A stretch of DNA of 64,000 nucleotides, taken from Planctomycetota bacterium. GTDB lineage: Bacteria > Planctomycetota > B15-G4. Made by a program: the position numbers and the translations under genes. The stretch covers positions 124,001 to 188,000 of the forward strand of contig JACKHP010000009.1 in NCBI GenBank assembly GCA_020638905.1, in the 5' to 3' direction. Below, in pieces: positions 31,529 through 39,816 of the stretch (within the stretch, counting starts at the first letter, position 1; every line of letters begins with the position of its first letter). Below the pieces are notes generated by a model. It was given only the letters and a program-made list of their open reading frames with translations. It had not been told where the DNA came from and searched no databases.

Positions 31529-33097
31529 TCAGCGGACCTCGAGCGCGAGCACGCGTCCGCAGGTGAGCTGCGTGCGCCCCTTGAACCCGTCGGCGAACCA
31601 GGCGTCGGGCGTGAGCGCGACCTCGAAGGGCGCATCCGGCTCGGGGCGCGCGGGCAGCGCGAACTCGGCGCGCACCACGCGACCGTCGGGCGGCAGGACG
31701 AGTGCGCCGACGCCGTGTCCGTCCACCGCGACGGAGAGCGTCACGTCGCCCAGGTGCTCGCCGCCCGGCTCGGCGCGCGCGCGCAGCACGAGACGCTCGC
31801 CCGGGGGCAGCAGCGCGAGCATGCGCAGCGCGCAGCTCCCGTCGGGATTCAGGCCGCCGTAGATCTGCGCGGTGCCCAGTCCGGTCGCGATGTCGATGCG
31901 CGGCTCCAGGAGGGCCGCCGCCTCCTGGCGCGCTTCGCGAGCCCGGGCGCGGATCGTGTCGGCCGTGCGCCCGGACGCGTGGTGCGCCGCCGCTTCGTCG
32001 GAGACGTCCGGCAGCGGACGGTCGGCGCCGCGGTCGAGGAAGCCGCGCGCCAGCAGTGCCTCGGCCGTCCAGCGCGCGAGGGCGAACGTGCCCGCGGCGT
32101 CGGGGTGAGGATTTCCGGGCAGCCTGCAGGCCTGCGGTGCCTCGTCGAAGCCCGGCACGAGCGGCACGTCGGGCGCGACGTCGAGCAGGCGTTCGCGCAG
32201 CATCCACGCGTACCCGCCGGCGTAGCCCTGCTCCTGGTACAGCAGCACCGCGAACGGGACGTCGTTGCGCGCGCAGAGCGCGGCGAGGTGCGCGATCGAC
32301 GCGGCGTCGGCGTCGTAGCGCGCGCGCGACTCGTCCGAGAGATCGCTCGTGAGCGCGGGCGGTCCGACCTGCGCGTCGGCCGGCAGTCCCGCGGTGTCGA
32401 GCCGTCCCGAGGCGTAGCGCGAGAGGAGCTCGGTCGTGTACGCCTGGCGCGACTCGAGGTCGACGCGCAGCCACGGATCGCGCTGCGAGAGGTCGACGCC
32501 CGCGCGCCGGAAGCCGGCCTCGGTCACGGTGAACGTGTCGGCCAGGTCGTTCTCGATCGGCAGGTAGACGAGCACGTCGGGACGCACCGTCTGCCAGTGG
32601 TCCTCGAGGAAGCGCACCGCGTTCGCGTGGTTCCAGCCGGGCGCGCCGACGGTCAGGCAGGCCACCTCGCGCGCCTCGTCGCCGCGCACGTCGTGCAGGA
32701 TGCGCTCGAGCTGGGCCGCGATCGTCTCGTCGTCGCGCAGTCCCAGGCCGAAGGCCACCGAGTCGCCCAGCACGACCACGCGCAGCGCGTCGTCGGGCGG
32801 TGCGCCGCCGGGCCGCACGCGCAGCCCCAGTGCGTCGGACGAGAAGGGCACGCCGAGCGAGAGCAGCTCGTCACCGGGTTTCAGCACCATGCCCACGAGC
32901 GGGTCGGGATGGTAGCGGTAGATGCCCTCGGTGAGCCGGCTCAGCGCGAGGCGTTCGGCGTCGTCGTGCAGCAGCGCCGCCGGCGCCGCGCCGCGCGGGC
33001 CGAGCAGCGAGCGTCCCGCGAAGAGCGAGAGCGCACCCTCGGCTGCCAGCAGCACGAGCACCGTCACGCCGAGGGACAGGGCCAGGCGTCGGAGCAT
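31529..33097 (-). CDS. SGNH/GDSL-hydrolase-like membrane-anchored protein
   Basis: 522 residues from ATG 33097. One N-terminal hydrophobic segment (LGVTVLVLLAAEGALSLFAG) is followed by a region leading into the SGNH fold: block I VVVLGDSVAFGLGL (Ser113), block II Gly151 in TVGAPGWNHANA, block III Asn183 in YLPIENDLADT, and block V HPDAAGTF with His331. The usual D-x-x-H of block V is G-N-P-H here, so the catalytic Asp is not in its normal place. The protein may use another acid or be altered in activity. The C-terminal 150 residues form a beta domain (ERLVLRARAEPGG, VALTPDAWFADGFKG). Acyl or acetyl ester hydrolysis or transfer on a surface glycan is the general expectation for such proteins. 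Confidence 0.72.
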   Translation of the reverse strand: MLRRLALSLGVTVLVLLAAEGALSLFAGRSLLGPRGAAPAALLHDDAERLALSRLTEGIYRYHPDPLVGMVLKPGDELLSLGVPFSSDALGLRVRPGGAPPDDALRVVVLGDSVAFGLGLRDDETIAAQLERILHDVRGDEAREVACLTVGAPGWNHANAVRFLEDHWQTVRPDVLVYLPIENDLADTFTVTEAGFRRAGVDLSQRDPWLRVDLESRQAYTTELLSRYASGRLDTAGLPADAQVGPPALTSDLSDESRARYDADAASIAHLAALCARNDVPFAVLLYQEQGYAGGYAWMLRERLLDVAPDVPLVPGFDEAPQACRLPGNPHPDAAGTFALARWTAEALLARGFLDRGADRPLPDVSDEAAAHHASGRTADTIRARAREARQEAAALLEPRIDIATGLGTAQIYGGLNPDGSCALRMLALLPPGERLVLRARAEPGGEHLGDVTLSVAVDGHGVGALVLPPDGRVVRAEFALPARPEPDAPFEVALTPDAWFADGFKGRTQLTCGRVLALEVR

Positions 33098-33153
33098 CGG
33101 GGCGTCCTCGGGGAGCGGGTCGCGAGCGGGTCGCGGCCTCGACGAGGAGCGCG

Positions 33154-33159
33154 ATGATA
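33154..33159 (-). promoter_or_regulatory. -10-like element TATCAT (minus strand)
   Basis: Minus-strand context GTCGGTATCATCGCG, 56 bp before the ATG at 33097. Confidence 0.4.
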
Positions 33160-33254
33160 CCGACGGGAGCGTCTCTCGCGCGCGGCGCGTGCGACCTGCA
33201 TGATGACGACGAGCGGTCCCGCGCGGGGATCGCGCCTCGCCCCGGAGTCGTCCC

Positions 33255-33839
33255 GTGAAGTCGCTGCTCGCGTCCGCCGTGCTCGTCCTGACCGCCGTCG
33301 TGGCGCCCGTCGCCGACGACTTCTCGCCCTGGGAGCGCAAGCCCACCGAGCCCGACGTGAGCCAGGGCGCCGTGGTCTCGCAGGTCGTGGGCGTCGACAC
33401 GTGGCTGCGCATCGCGTACCACCGTCCCGGCGTGAAGGGCCGCAACGTGTGGAAGGACGAAGGCGCGCGCGGACGCCCGCTCGTGCCGGCCGACGGCAGC
33501 GCGTGGCGCGCGGGCGCGAACGAGGCCACCACCTTCGAGGCCTCGTCCGACGTGCTCGTCGAGGGCAAGCCGCTGGCCGCCGGGCGCTACTCGCTGTTCA
33601 TGATCCCCGGCGACGAGCACTGGACGGTCGTGTTCAACTCGGTGGCCGACCAGTGGGGCGCGTACTCGTACGACCAGGAGCAGGACGTGCTGCGCGTCGA
33701 GGTCGCGCCGCAGGAGGCGCCGCACGTCGAGTGGCTCACGTACACGTTCGACGATCCGCTGGCCGACTCGGTGCGTCCCACCCTGCGCTGGGCCGAGCTC
33801 GCGGTGCCGTTCACGGTCACGCTGCCGAAGGACGGCTGA
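33255..33839 (+). CDS. DUF2911 secreted protein
   Basis: 194 residues from GTG 33255, with a short signal peptide (LLASAVLVLTAVVAPVAD). The body carries the DUF2911 pattern: YHRPGVKGRNVW, LVPADGSAWRAGANEATTF, LAAGRYSLFMIPGDEHWTVV and WGAYSYDQEQDVLRV. DUF2911 is a beta-sandwich domain common in secreted proteins of Bacteroidetes and planctomycetes, with no known activity. The whole mature protein is one such domain, a normal length. It is divergent from the SGNH-like gene and 92 bases upstream of a lipoprotein gene that has its own promoter-like element. Confidence 0.85.
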   Translation: MKSLLASAVLVLTAVVAPVADDFSPWERKPTEPDVSQGAVVSQVVGVDTWLRIAYHRPGVKGRNVWKDEGARGRPLVPADGSAWRAGANEATTFEASSDVLVEGKPLAAGRYSLFMIPGDEHWTVVFNSVADQWGAYSYDQEQDVLRVEVAPQEAPHVEWLTYTFDDPLADSVRPTLRWAELAVPFTVTLPKDG

Positions 33840-33892
33840 AGCTCGGGCCGGTCGGGAGGGTCTCCGTGCTTCAAGCACGGCCAGGGCGTGGC

Positions 33893-33898
33893 TATCCT
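33893..33898 (+). promoter_or_regulatory. -10-like element TATCCT
   Basis: Context GTGGCTATCCTCGGTTC, 33 bp before the ATG at 33932. TTCAAG lies 17 bases upstream (33870-33875), a possible weak -35. Confidence 0.45.
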
Positions 33899-33931
33899 CG
33901 GTTCGGGGAATCGTCCCCCGGGAGTGACGTC

Positions 33932-34522
33932 ATGGTGCATCGTGCAGGCAGTCGCCTCGTCGCCGCCCTGGGGGCCGTCGCCCTCGGGCTGACCGCGGGG
34001 TGCGCGTCGGTGTCGTCGACGAGCGGGGCGCTCGCGACCGCGGCGCCGCGTCCGGCGTGGTTCGGCGACGACGAGCAGGCGGTCGAACAGCCGGCCGTCC
34101 CCGAAGGGCACTCCATCGGCCACCGGCTGGCCTTCTGGATCCCCAACCGCATCTTCGACGTCTTCGACATCGTGCGCGCGCGCGTGCTGCTCGGGCCCGG
34201 CATCGGCTTCACCGTGCGCGCCACCGAAGCCGTCGACGTCGTGCTCGGCGCCCACACCGCGCTCATGGTCGGCATCTGGGGACCGCGCGGCGAGCCGCGC
34301 ATCCCGTGGCCGATCTTCCCCGAGATCTTCGCCGGCGCGGGCATCAGCGTGGCCGAGGCCACCACCGAGGACGGCCTCTTCACGCCGCACTACGGCACGG
34401 TCGAGTTCGGCGCCGGCGCGATGGTCGGCCTGGTCGGCTTCGACGTGGGCGTCGACCCGCTGGAGATCGTCGACTTCGTCGTCGGCATCTTCACCTTCGA
34501 CCTCATGGACGACGACTTCTGA
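33932..34522 (+). CDS. putative lipoprotein, unknown function
   Basis: 196 residues from ATG 33932, with GGGAGTGACGTC upstream. The signal ends with a lipobox (LGLTAGCASVSS). The mature part has a conserved-looking stretch (WIPNRIFDVFDIVRARVLLG, then GFTVRATEAVDVVLGAHTAL) and several glycine- and aromatic-rich strands (FGAGAMVGLVGFDVGVDP) that may form a membrane-associated beta or hairpin structure. I do not recognise the family. It stands alone: an own promoter-like element in front and a strong hairpin 33 bases after the stop. Confidence 0.7.
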   Translation: MVHRAGSRLVAALGAVALGLTAGCASVSSTSGALATAAPRPAWFGDDEQAVEQPAVPEGHSIGHRLAFWIPNRIFDVFDIVRARVLLGPGIGFTVRATEAVDVVLGAHTALMVGIWGPRGEPRIPWPIFPEIFAGAGISVAEATTEDGLFTPHYGTVEFGAGAMVGLVGFDVGVDPLEIVDFVVGIFTFDLMDDDF

Positions 34523-34554
34523 GCTGACCGAGTCCATCGTCGTCGCGATTCCGA

Positions 34555-34598
34555 GCGCGCGCGACGTCTCGTCCCGAATGGCGAGGCGTCGCGCGCGC
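34555..34598 (+). terminator. 17-bp stem-loop terminator
   Basis: The left arm GCGCGCGCGACGTCTCG (34555-34571) pairs with CGAGGCGTCGCGCGCGC (34582-34598) along its full length, with one G-U type position, around a 10-base loop. It begins 33 bases after the lipoprotein stop and separates it from the efflux operon. No T-tract follows. Confidence 0.75.
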
Positions 34599-34689
34599 GG
34601 TCGTTCCGGGTCGGCTTCGGCTCCGGGAATCCGGCGCGCTCCTGGGGGGGGGCGGCGGCGGCTCACCGAAAGCTCCCGGTCTCGAGGCC

Positions 34690-34718
34690 TTGCGGGTTGT
34701 CCAAGCGGTTTGTACAGT
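34690..34718 (+). promoter_or_regulatory. sigma-70-like promoter of the efflux operon
   Basis: A -35-like TTGCGG (34690-34695), a 17-base spacer and a -10-like TACAGT (34713-34718) sit 32 bases before the tetR start. It is the only site in the window with both hexamers at ideal spacing. The -10 lies at the centre of the operator at 34699-34736. Confidence 0.65.
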
Positions 34719-34736
34719 TGGTCAAACCATTTGGAC
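34699..34736 (+). promoter_or_regulatory. 38-bp inverted-repeat operator, probable TetR site
   Basis: The left arm GTCCAA-GC-GGTTTG (34699-34712) and right arm CAAACC-AT-TTGGAC (34723-34736) are reverse complements except for the central dinucleotide of each arm, with a 10-base spacer TACAGTTGGT. It covers the spacer and -10 of the promoter and ends 13 bases before the tetR start. Position and symmetry fit an autoregulatory TetR operator that would also control the downstream efflux genes. Confidence 0.8.
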
Positions 34737-34749
34737 GAAGAGGCTTCCC

Positions 34750-35529
34750 ATGCTCGAAGACCTGCCTCCTGGGCCCATTTCGGGGTCCGATGACGTGTGG
34801 GCCCCGGCCGGAGATGCAGCGTCCGGCGGGGGCGACCTGCCTGCCGGGCTGACGGCGGCCGAGGGCGGCGACGCTCCCTGCGGACCGCGCCAGCGCATCC
34901 TCGAGGAGGCCTCGCGGCTGTTCGCCGAGCGAGGCTTCGACGGGGTCCCGGTGCGCGAGATCGCGTCGGCGGCCGGCGTCTCGCACGCGGCGCTCAACTA
35001 CTACTTCCACGGCAAGCGCGAGCTGTACCTGTCGGTCTTCGGCACCTGCTGGAGCCACGCCAAGGAGGTGCAGGCCGAGGGCGCGGCGCTCGTCGAGCGC
35101 GCGCGCGCGGCGTCCTCTCCCGACGAGTTGCGCGGACTGTTCCGCGACTGGGTCGTGTCGTTCTTCCGCGCGGCGAACGAGACCACCGACCCGGTGGCGC
35201 AGGGGCTCGCGGCGCGCGAGATGACCCAGCCCGGCGGGCCGTGCGACGAGGTCTTCGAGGGACTCATCCGTCCGCGGCACCGGCAGCTCGAGCAGCTCGT
35301 CGGGCTCGTGCGTCCCGACCTCGACGAGAGCGCGCAGCGACAGCTCGCCATCGGCGTCATCGCGCAGGTGCTGTACTACCGCTTCTCGCGTCCCACCGCG
35401 CTGCGCCTGCTCGGCGTCGAGCAACTCGACCCGGCGCTCGTCGAGCGGCTGGCCCAGGGCGTGGCGAGCACCAGCCTGCACGGCGTGCTCGAGGCGCGCT
35501 TCGACGCCTCCCCCGAGGACCGGTCGTGA
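34750..35529 (+). CDS. TetR/AcrR-family repressor of the efflux operon
   Basis: 259 residues from ATG 34750; a start at 34690 would lie inside the promoter and is rejected. About 40 variable residues precede the DNA-binding domain (RQRILEEASRLFAERGFDG, then REIASAAGVSHAALNYYFHG with the HTH, then KRELYLSVF), at about 43-95. The C-terminal ligand domain has RPRHRQLEQLVGLVRPDLDE and QLAIGVIAQVLYYRFSRP, reminiscent of the CecR/DUF1956-type C-terminus. It should repress itself and the RND genes from the 38-bp inverted repeat just upstream and release on binding a toxic compound. Its TGA overlaps the GTG of the adaptor gene. Confidence 0.9.
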   Translation: MLEDLPPGPISGSDDVWAPAGDAASGGGDLPAGLTAAEGGDAPCGPRQRILEEASRLFAERGFDGVPVREIASAAGVSHAALNYYFHGKRELYLSVFGTCWSHAKEVQAEGAALVERARAASSPDELRGLFRDWVVSFFRAANETTDPVAQGLAAREMTQPGGPCDEVFEGLIRPRHRQLEQLVGLVRPDLDESAQRQLAIGVIAQVLYYRFSRPTALRLLGVEQLDPALVERLAQGVASTSLHGVLEARFDASPEDRS

Positions 35530-36686
35530 ACGCGCGCGTGAAGCAGGTGCTGGCGGCGTGCGTCGTCGCGACGGCGGCCGCGTGCAGCAAGGCCCCGGCG
35601 TCGACGGCGGCCGCGGGACGTCCGTCGGTGACCGTCGCGCCGGTGGTCGAGGTGCCGATCGCCGACACGCTCGAGCTCGTGGGGCGCACCGAGGCGGTGC
35701 AGCGCGTCGAGGTGCGCGCGCGCGTCCAGGGCGTGCTCGAGGAGAAGGCCTTCGAGGACGGACAGTACGTCGAGCAGGACGACCTGCTGTTCCGCATCGA
35801 GCGTGCCACGTACGAGGTGGCGCTGGCCGCCGCCGAGGCCACGCGCTCGCGCGCCGAGGCGCGCTTCGCCCAGGCCGAGAGCTACAGGAAGCGGCTCGAG
35901 TCGGTCAAGGCCGGCGGCGTCGCGCCGTCGGACCTCGAGGCCGCCGTGCACGACGCGGCGCTGGCGCGCGCCGACCTCGACGCGGCCGCCGCGAGCGTGG
36001 CCGCCGCCGAACTCGACCTCGGCTACACCGAGGTGCGCGCGCCCATCTCCGGTCGCGTCGGACGCACGCAGCTCACCGTCGGCAACCTGGTCGGTCCCGA
36101 CACGGGACCGCTGCTCACGATCAACCAGCTCGACCCGATCTACGTGACCTACGCCGCGTCGGAGACCGAGTACGTGACGCGCATGCGCGCGCGCCTCGCG
36201 GCCGGCCGGCCGGTTCCCGGCGCCAAGGGCCAGGACGTGCGCTCGGCGTCCGAGTTCGTGCCGCACATCAAGCTCGCCGACGGCCGCGCGTACGACCACC
36301 CGGGACGCGTCGTGTTCTTCGACAACGGCGTCGACTCGTCCACGGGCACGATCATCCTGCGCGCCGAGTTCCCGAACCCCGACTCGCTGCTGCTGCCGGG
36401 ACAGTACGTCTCGGTCGAGGTCGTGCGCAGCGAGCCGACGCTCACGCGGCTCGTCCCCCAGGCCGCCGTCATGCAGGACCAGCAGGGGCGCTCGGTGCTC
36501 GTGGTCGACGGCGAAGGCAAGGTCGAGAGCCGGCGCGTCACGCTGGGCGACGTGCACGGTCCCGACTGGGTGGTGCAGGACGGCCTCGAGCCGGGCGAGA
36601 CGGTGATCGTCTCGGGCCTCGAGAAGGTGCGTCCCGGCGTGCTCGTCGACACGATGCCGCTGCCCACCGCGCCGTCGGGGAGCTGA
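35526..36686 (+). CDS. RND efflux periplasmic adaptor (membrane fusion protein)
   Basis: 386 residues from GTG 35526, overlapping the tetR stop as GTGA. The lipobox ATAAACSK makes it an inner-membrane-anchored lipoprotein, like AcrA and MexA. Domains in order: first half of the barrel-sandwich (VEVRARVQGVLEEKAFEDGQ), coiled-coil hairpin (about 105-165, AAEATRSRAEARFAQAESY), second half (ELDLGYTEVRAPISGRVGRT), beta-barrel (about 205-300) and membrane-proximal domain ending at about 375. Length and order are those of a normal three-component pump adaptor. It bridges the transporter at 36691 and the outer-membrane factor at 39813. Confidence 0.94.
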   Translation: MNARVKQVLAACVVATAAACSKAPASTAAAGRPSVTVAPVVEVPIADTLELVGRTEAVQRVEVRARVQGVLEEKAFEDGQYVEQDDLLFRIERATYEVALAAAEATRSRAEARFAQAESYRKRLESVKAGGVAPSDLEAAVHDAALARADLDAAAASVAAAELDLGYTEVRAPISGRVGRTQLTVGNLVGPDTGPLLTINQLDPIYVTYAASETEYVTRMRARLAAGRPVPGAKGQDVRSASEFVPHIKLADGRAYDHPGRVVFFDNGVDSSTGTIILRAEFPNPDSLLLPGQYVSVEVVRSEPTLTRLVPQAAVMQDQQGRSVLVVDGEGKVESRRVTLGDVHGPDWVVQDGLEPGETVIVSGLEKVRPGVLVDTMPLPTAPSGS

Positions 36687-36690
36687 GCCT

Positions 36691-39600
36691 GTGTTCAGCC
36701 AGTTCTTCATCACGCGCCCGCGCTTCGCGATGGTGCTCTCGATCGTGCTCGTGCTCGGCGGGCTCGTGTCGATGTTCACGCTGCCCGTGGCGCAGTACCC
36801 GGAGATCGCGCCGCCGCAGGTGAAGGTCACCGCGATCTATCCCGGCGCCAGCGCGCAGGTGCTCGAGGACACCGTCGCCGCGCCGATCGAGACCCAGGTC
36901 AACGGCGCGGAGGACATGCTCTACATGTCCTCGACCAGCACGAGCGACGGACGCTACACGCTCACCGTCACGTTCGAGGTCGGCACCGACATCGACATCG
37001 CCGCGGTCGACGTGCAGAACCGCGTCGCGCTCGCGACCTCGCAGCTCCCGGAGGAGGTCACGCGCCAGGGCGTGTCGGTGCAGAAGCAGTCGTCCGACAT
37101 GCTGCTGGTCATCTCGCTCTTCTCGCCCGACCGCACGTACGACCAGCTCTTCCTCTCGAACTACGTCTCGACCCACGTGCTGGACGTGCTGGCGCGCGTG
37201 CCCGGCGTGGGCAGCGCGTCGATCTTCGGCGCGCTCGACTACGGCATGCGCGTCTGGATCGACCCCGAGCGCATGGCCGGCTTCGGGCTCACCACCGCCG
37301 ACCTCGCGGCCGCCATCCGCGACCAGAACGTGCAGGCCGCCGCGGGACAGATCGGCCAGGCGCCCTCGTCCGACACGCAGCAGCTCCAGTACACGGTGCG
37401 CGCCAAGGGCCGCCTGTCCGACGTGAAGGAGTTCGAGGACATCGTCCTGCGCGCGAACCAGGACGGCTCGGTGCTGCGCCTGGGCGACGTCGCGCGGGTC
37501 GAGCTGGGCGCGCGCAGCTACGGCTCGTTCGGCCTGCTCGACGGACGCGAGGCGATCAACTTCGCCGTCTTCCAGCGGCCGGGCGCGAACGCGCTGGACG
37601 TGGCCGAGGGCGTGCGCACGGCCATGGCCGACCTCTCGACGCGCTTCCCGCCGGGCGTCTCGTACCAGGTCGTGTACGACACGACGCGCTTCATCACCGC
37701 CTCGCTCGAGGAGCTCACGACCACGCTCTTCATCACGGTCGTGCTGGTCGTGCTCGTGGTGTACGTCTTCCTGCAGGACTGGCGCTCGACGCTCGTGCCG
37801 GCGCTCGCGGTGCCGGTCTCGCTCGTGGGCACCTTCGTGGCGCTCCAGGCGCTGGGCTTCTCGATCAACACGATCACGCTCTTCGGTCTCGTGCTCGCCA
37901 TCGGCATCGTGGTCGACGACGCCATCGTCGTGATCGAGAACGTCCAGCGGCACATGGACGACGGCCTGCCGGCCGTCGAGGCCACGCGCGTCGCCATGCG
38001 CGAGGTGACCGGTCCGGTCATCGCGACCACGCTCGTGCTGCTGGCCGTGTTCGTCCCCGTGGCGTTCCTGTCCGGCATCACGGGACAGCTCTACCGCCAG
38101 TTCGCGGTCACGATCTCGGTCAGCGTGGCGATCTCGTCGTTCAACGCGCTCACGCTCAGTCCCGCGCTCTGCGCCACGATCCTCAGGTCGGGCGACCGCA
38201 AGCCGTGGTTCGCGCTGCGCGCGTTCAACGCGTTCTTCGAGCGCGCCACCTCGAGCTACCTGCGCTCGGCTCGCGGGCTGCTGCGCCGGCTCGTGCTGGC
38301 CGGCGTGATCCTGCTGGGCATCACGGTCGGGACGGTCGCGCTCGCGTCGTCCACGTCGAAGAGCTTCGTGCCCACCGAGGACCAGGGCGTGATCCTGATG
38401 AACGTGCAGCTCCCCGACGGCGCCTCGCTCGAGCGCACCGACGAGGTCATGCGGCGCATCGACCAGGAGCTGCTCTCGATCCCCGGCGTGAAGGACTCGA
38501 TCACGATCCGCGGCACGAGCCTGCTCTCGGGCGGCGCCTCGAACGTCGGCCTGGGCGTCGCGGTGCTCGCGCCGTGGGAGGAGCGCGACACGCCCGCGCT
38601 CTCGCAGGAGGGCATCCTGGCCGAGATGTGGAAGCGCTTCGGTGCGCTGCCCGGGGCGACGATCATCCCGTTCGTGCGGCCGGCGATCCGCGGCCTGGGC
38701 AACACCGGCGGCTTCGAGCTGCAGCTGCAGGACACGGCCGCGCGCACGCCGCAGGAGCTCGCCGAGGCCACGCGCGCGTTCACCTACGAGGCCAACCAGG
38801 ACCCGCGCCTGGCCAAGGTCTTCTCGACCTTCCGCGCCGACGTCCCGCAGATCGGACTCGACCTCGACCGCGAGCACGCCAAGATGCTCGACGTCGACGT
38901 GGGCGACGTGTTCGGCACGCTGCAGGCGTACCTCGGCGGCCAGTACGTGAACGACTTCAACCGCGGCGGACGCGTCTACCAGGTCATCATCCAGGCCGAG
39001 GACGACTTCCGCGACGACGCGGGCGACATCGGCCGGCTCTACGTGCGCAGCGGCGCGGGACGCATGGTGCCGCTGCGATCGCTCACCTCGACGCGCTCGC
39101 AGCTCGGTCCCGAGTCGCTCTCGCGCTTCAACATGTTCCGCGCGGCCACGGTGAACGGCAGCGCCGCCGCCGGCGTGAGCTCGGGCGACGCGCTCGAAGC
39201 CCTCGAGGAGACCGCCGGGCGCGTGCTGCCCGGCGGCATGACGTTGGCCTGGTCGGGCATGTCGCTCCAGGAGAAGCGCACGGGCGACGAGGGCACCGTG
39301 GTGCTGCTGCTCGGGATGCTGTTCGTGTACCTGTTCCTCGTGGCGCAGTACGAGAGCTGGGCGATCCCCGCGGCGGTGCTGCTCGTGATCCCGATCGCGC
39401 TCGGCGGCGCCTTCGTGGCCGCGGCGGTCACGCGCTCGAGCCTCGACCTCTACATGCAGATCGGGCTCGTGATGCTCGTGGGACTGTCCACCAAGCAGGC
39501 CGTGCTGATGGTCGAGTTCGCCATGCAGCAGCGCGAGGCCGGCCGGTCGATCGAGGACTCCGCCGCGGCCGCCGCGCACCTGCGCTTCCGCGCGGTGATG

Positions 39601-39816
39601 ATGACGGCGCTCACCTTCGTGCTCGGCGTGCTGCCGCTGCTCGTGGCCAGCGGCGCCGGCGCCGCGGCGCGCCGCTCGCTCGGCACCGCGGTCTTCGGCG
39701 GGATGCTGGCCGCCGCGCTGTTCGGCACGCTCTTCGTCCCGGCGTTCTACGCGATGATCGAGACGCTGCGCTCGCGCGGCGGACGCGCCGCACCGCGCGA
39801 CGGAGGTGACGCGTGA
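36691..39816 (+). CDS. RND multidrug efflux transporter, HAE1/AcrB type
   Basis: 1041 residues from GTG 36691, four bases after the adaptor stop. It starts with the family signature FSQFFITRPRFAMVLSIVLV and then AQYPEIAPPQVKVTAIYPGA. Twelve hydrophobic segments and two large periplasmic loops are in the usual places. Proton-relay residues are present: Asp409 and Asp410 in TM4 (GIVVDDAIVVIENV), matching AcrB Asp407/408, and Lys935 in TM10 (LSTKQAVLMVEFA), matching AcrB Lys940. It should use the proton gradient to export hydrophobic or amphiphilic compounds; the substrate range cannot be read from sequence. Its last bases overlap the outer-membrane factor gene as GTGA. Confidence 0.95.
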   Translation: MFSQFFITRPRFAMVLSIVLVLGGLVSMFTLPVAQYPEIAPPQVKVTAIYPGASAQVLEDTVAAPIETQVNGAEDMLYMSSTSTSDGRYTLTVTFEVGTDIDIAAVDVQNRVALATSQLPEEVTRQGVSVQKQSSDMLLVISLFSPDRTYDQLFLSNYVSTHVLDVLARVPGVGSASIFGALDYGMRVWIDPERMAGFGLTTADLAAAIRDQNVQAAAGQIGQAPSSDTQQLQYTVRAKGRLSDVKEFEDIVLRANQDGSVLRLGDVARVELGARSYGSFGLLDGREAINFAVFQRPGANALDVAEGVRTAMADLSTRFPPGVSYQVVYDTTRFITASLEELTTTLFITVVLVVLVVYVFLQDWRSTLVPALAVPVSLVGTFVALQALGFSINTITLFGLVLAIGIVVDDAIVVIENVQRHMDDGLPAVEATRVAMREVTGPVIATTLVLLAVFVPVAFLSGITGQLYRQFAVTISVSVAISSFNALTLSPALCATILRSGDRKPWFALRAFNAFFERATSSYLRSARGLLRRLVLAGVILLGITVGTVALASSTSKSFVPTEDQGVILMNVQLPDGASLERTDEVMRRIDQELLSIPGVKDSITIRGTSLLSGGASNVGLGVAVLAPWEERDTPALSQEGILAEMWKRFGALPGATIIPFVRPAIRGLGNTGGFELQLQDTAARTPQELAEATRAFTYEANQDPRLAKVFSTFRADVPQIGLDLDREHAKMLDVDVGDVFGTLQAYLGGQYVNDFNRGGRVYQVIIQAEDDFRDDAGDIGRLYVRSGAGRMVPLRSLTSTRSQLGPESLSRFNMFRAATVNGSAAAGVSSGDALEALEETAGRVLPGGMTLAWSGMSLQEKRTGDEGTVVLLLGMLFVYLFLVAQYESWAIPAAVLLVIPIALGGAFVAAAVTRSSLDLYMQIGLVMLVGLSTKQAVLMVEFAMQQREAGRSIEDSAAAAAHLRFRAVMMTALTFVLGVLPLLVASGAGAAARRSLGTAVFGGMLAAALFGTLFVPAFYAMIETLRSRGGRAAPRDGGDA

